Shown piece after piece: positions 63,832 to 64,000 of a stretch of 64,000 nucleotides of DNA. The stretch covers positions 286,127 through 350,126 of the forward strand of contig NZ_FNOG01000008.1 of the NCBI RefSeq assembly GCF_900106525.1, in the 5' to 3' direction. Made by a program: the position numbers and the translations under genes. Below the pieces are notes generated by a model, which saw nothing but the letters and a program-made list of their open reading frames with translations, was not told where the DNA came from and did no database searches. Position 1 is the stretch's first letter; each line of letters opens with the position of its first letter. Source of the stretch: Lysobacter enzymogenes. GTDB taxonomy: Bacteria; Pseudomonadota; Gammaproteobacteria; Xanthomonadales; Xanthomonadaceae.

Positions 63832-64000
63832 CCGTCATTCCGGCGAACGCCGGAATCCATTTTGATCTTGTTGTTGCCGTTGCCGTTGCCGTTGCTATTG
63901 CTGTTGCTCTTCGCTCCCCCCGCCGCCCCGAACTCGCCACAGGCAAATAGAGACCCGAAGGGCGGCGCGCAGGACGCGCGCCGTGCGCCACCCAGGCCAT
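63832..64000. repeat. Left arm of the palindromic repeat element, second copy, cut by the window end
   Basis: CCGTCATTCCGGCGAACGCC is followed by a TTG/CCGTTG-rich stretch and then the shared GCTCTTCGCTCCCCCCGCCG block, matching the left arm of the element at 42731-43237. The element continues beyond the window. Confidence 0.85.

Overview
This window is high-G+C (about 70% by eye) gammaproteobacterial DNA, most likely a Lysobacter or a close relative in the Xanthomonadaceae. The evidence is the tonB-exbB-exbD-exbD gene order followed by pdxJ, which I recall from Xanthomonas, where the block lies close to dnaA. It is supported by an M4 protease with propeptide, a phenylalanine hydroxylase with a divergent Lrp-type regulator, and many dispersed REP-like palindromes of the form GTAGGAGCGGCGCRAGCC. 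Nothing here fixes the species.

Layout. 1-2.6 kb: end of a CPBP protease, an M48 lipoprotein protease and a TPR protein. 2.7-5.8 kb: TonB energy-transduction operon (tonB, exbB, exbD1, exbD2, terminator, then a third exbD with its own terminator). 5.9-8.05 kb: 2.2 kb with no credible gene, between the convergent exbD3 and pdxJ, carrying 23 exact TTRTCCACA DnaA-box sequences all in one orientation. 8-25.7 kb: mainly housekeeping and accessory enzymes: pdxJ, cardiolipin synthase, SIMPL protein, radical SAM protein, a divergent LysR/MFS pair, two LprI-like proteins, M4 protease, SLC13 permease, and a histidine kinase with an Rcp-type receiver. 26-28.3 kb: APC permease and a 2OG-Fe(II) oxygenase.

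28.6-34.6 kb: a functional-amyloid (Fap-type) operon: an unassigned head gene, a FapA-like protein, two three-repeat amyloid subunits ending in CxxC, a C39 peptidase (FapD), FapE-like and FapF-like proteins. It has a sigma-54-type promoter in front, a 12-bp hairpin after each amyloid subunit gene, and a terminator at the end. A sigma-54 activator lies 1.7 kb downstream, beyond two orphan genes.

38-43 kb: fructose-1,6-bisphosphatase, a Mor-like regulator pair, two tandem proteins resembling CheD/CNF-type deamidases, DNA polymerase IV, and a 507-bp palindromic repeat element whose left arm recurs at the window end. 43.4-53.7 kb: acetyltransferase, two two-component systems, a duplicated DUF1579-like/NIPSNAP pair, a WYL regulator, an ECF41-type sigma factor and an alpha/beta hydrolase. 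54-60.4 kb: an FAD/NAD(P)-binding protein, then a five-gene surface-fibre operon (two secreted subunits, a small adaptor, a periplasmic chaperone, and an outer-membrane barrel with an SdrD/CNA-B-like tail), again behind a sigma-54-type promoter. 60.7-64 kb: a membrane protein, a DUF4291 protein, phhA with a divergent Lrp regulator, and the second copy of the palindromic element.

Two themes stand out. One is the one-directional DnaA-box array in a silent, convergent gap, a candidate DnaA-titration or replication-control locus. The other is the pair of extracellular-fibre operons that share a sigma-54 promoter signature, with a sigma-54 activator encoded between them.
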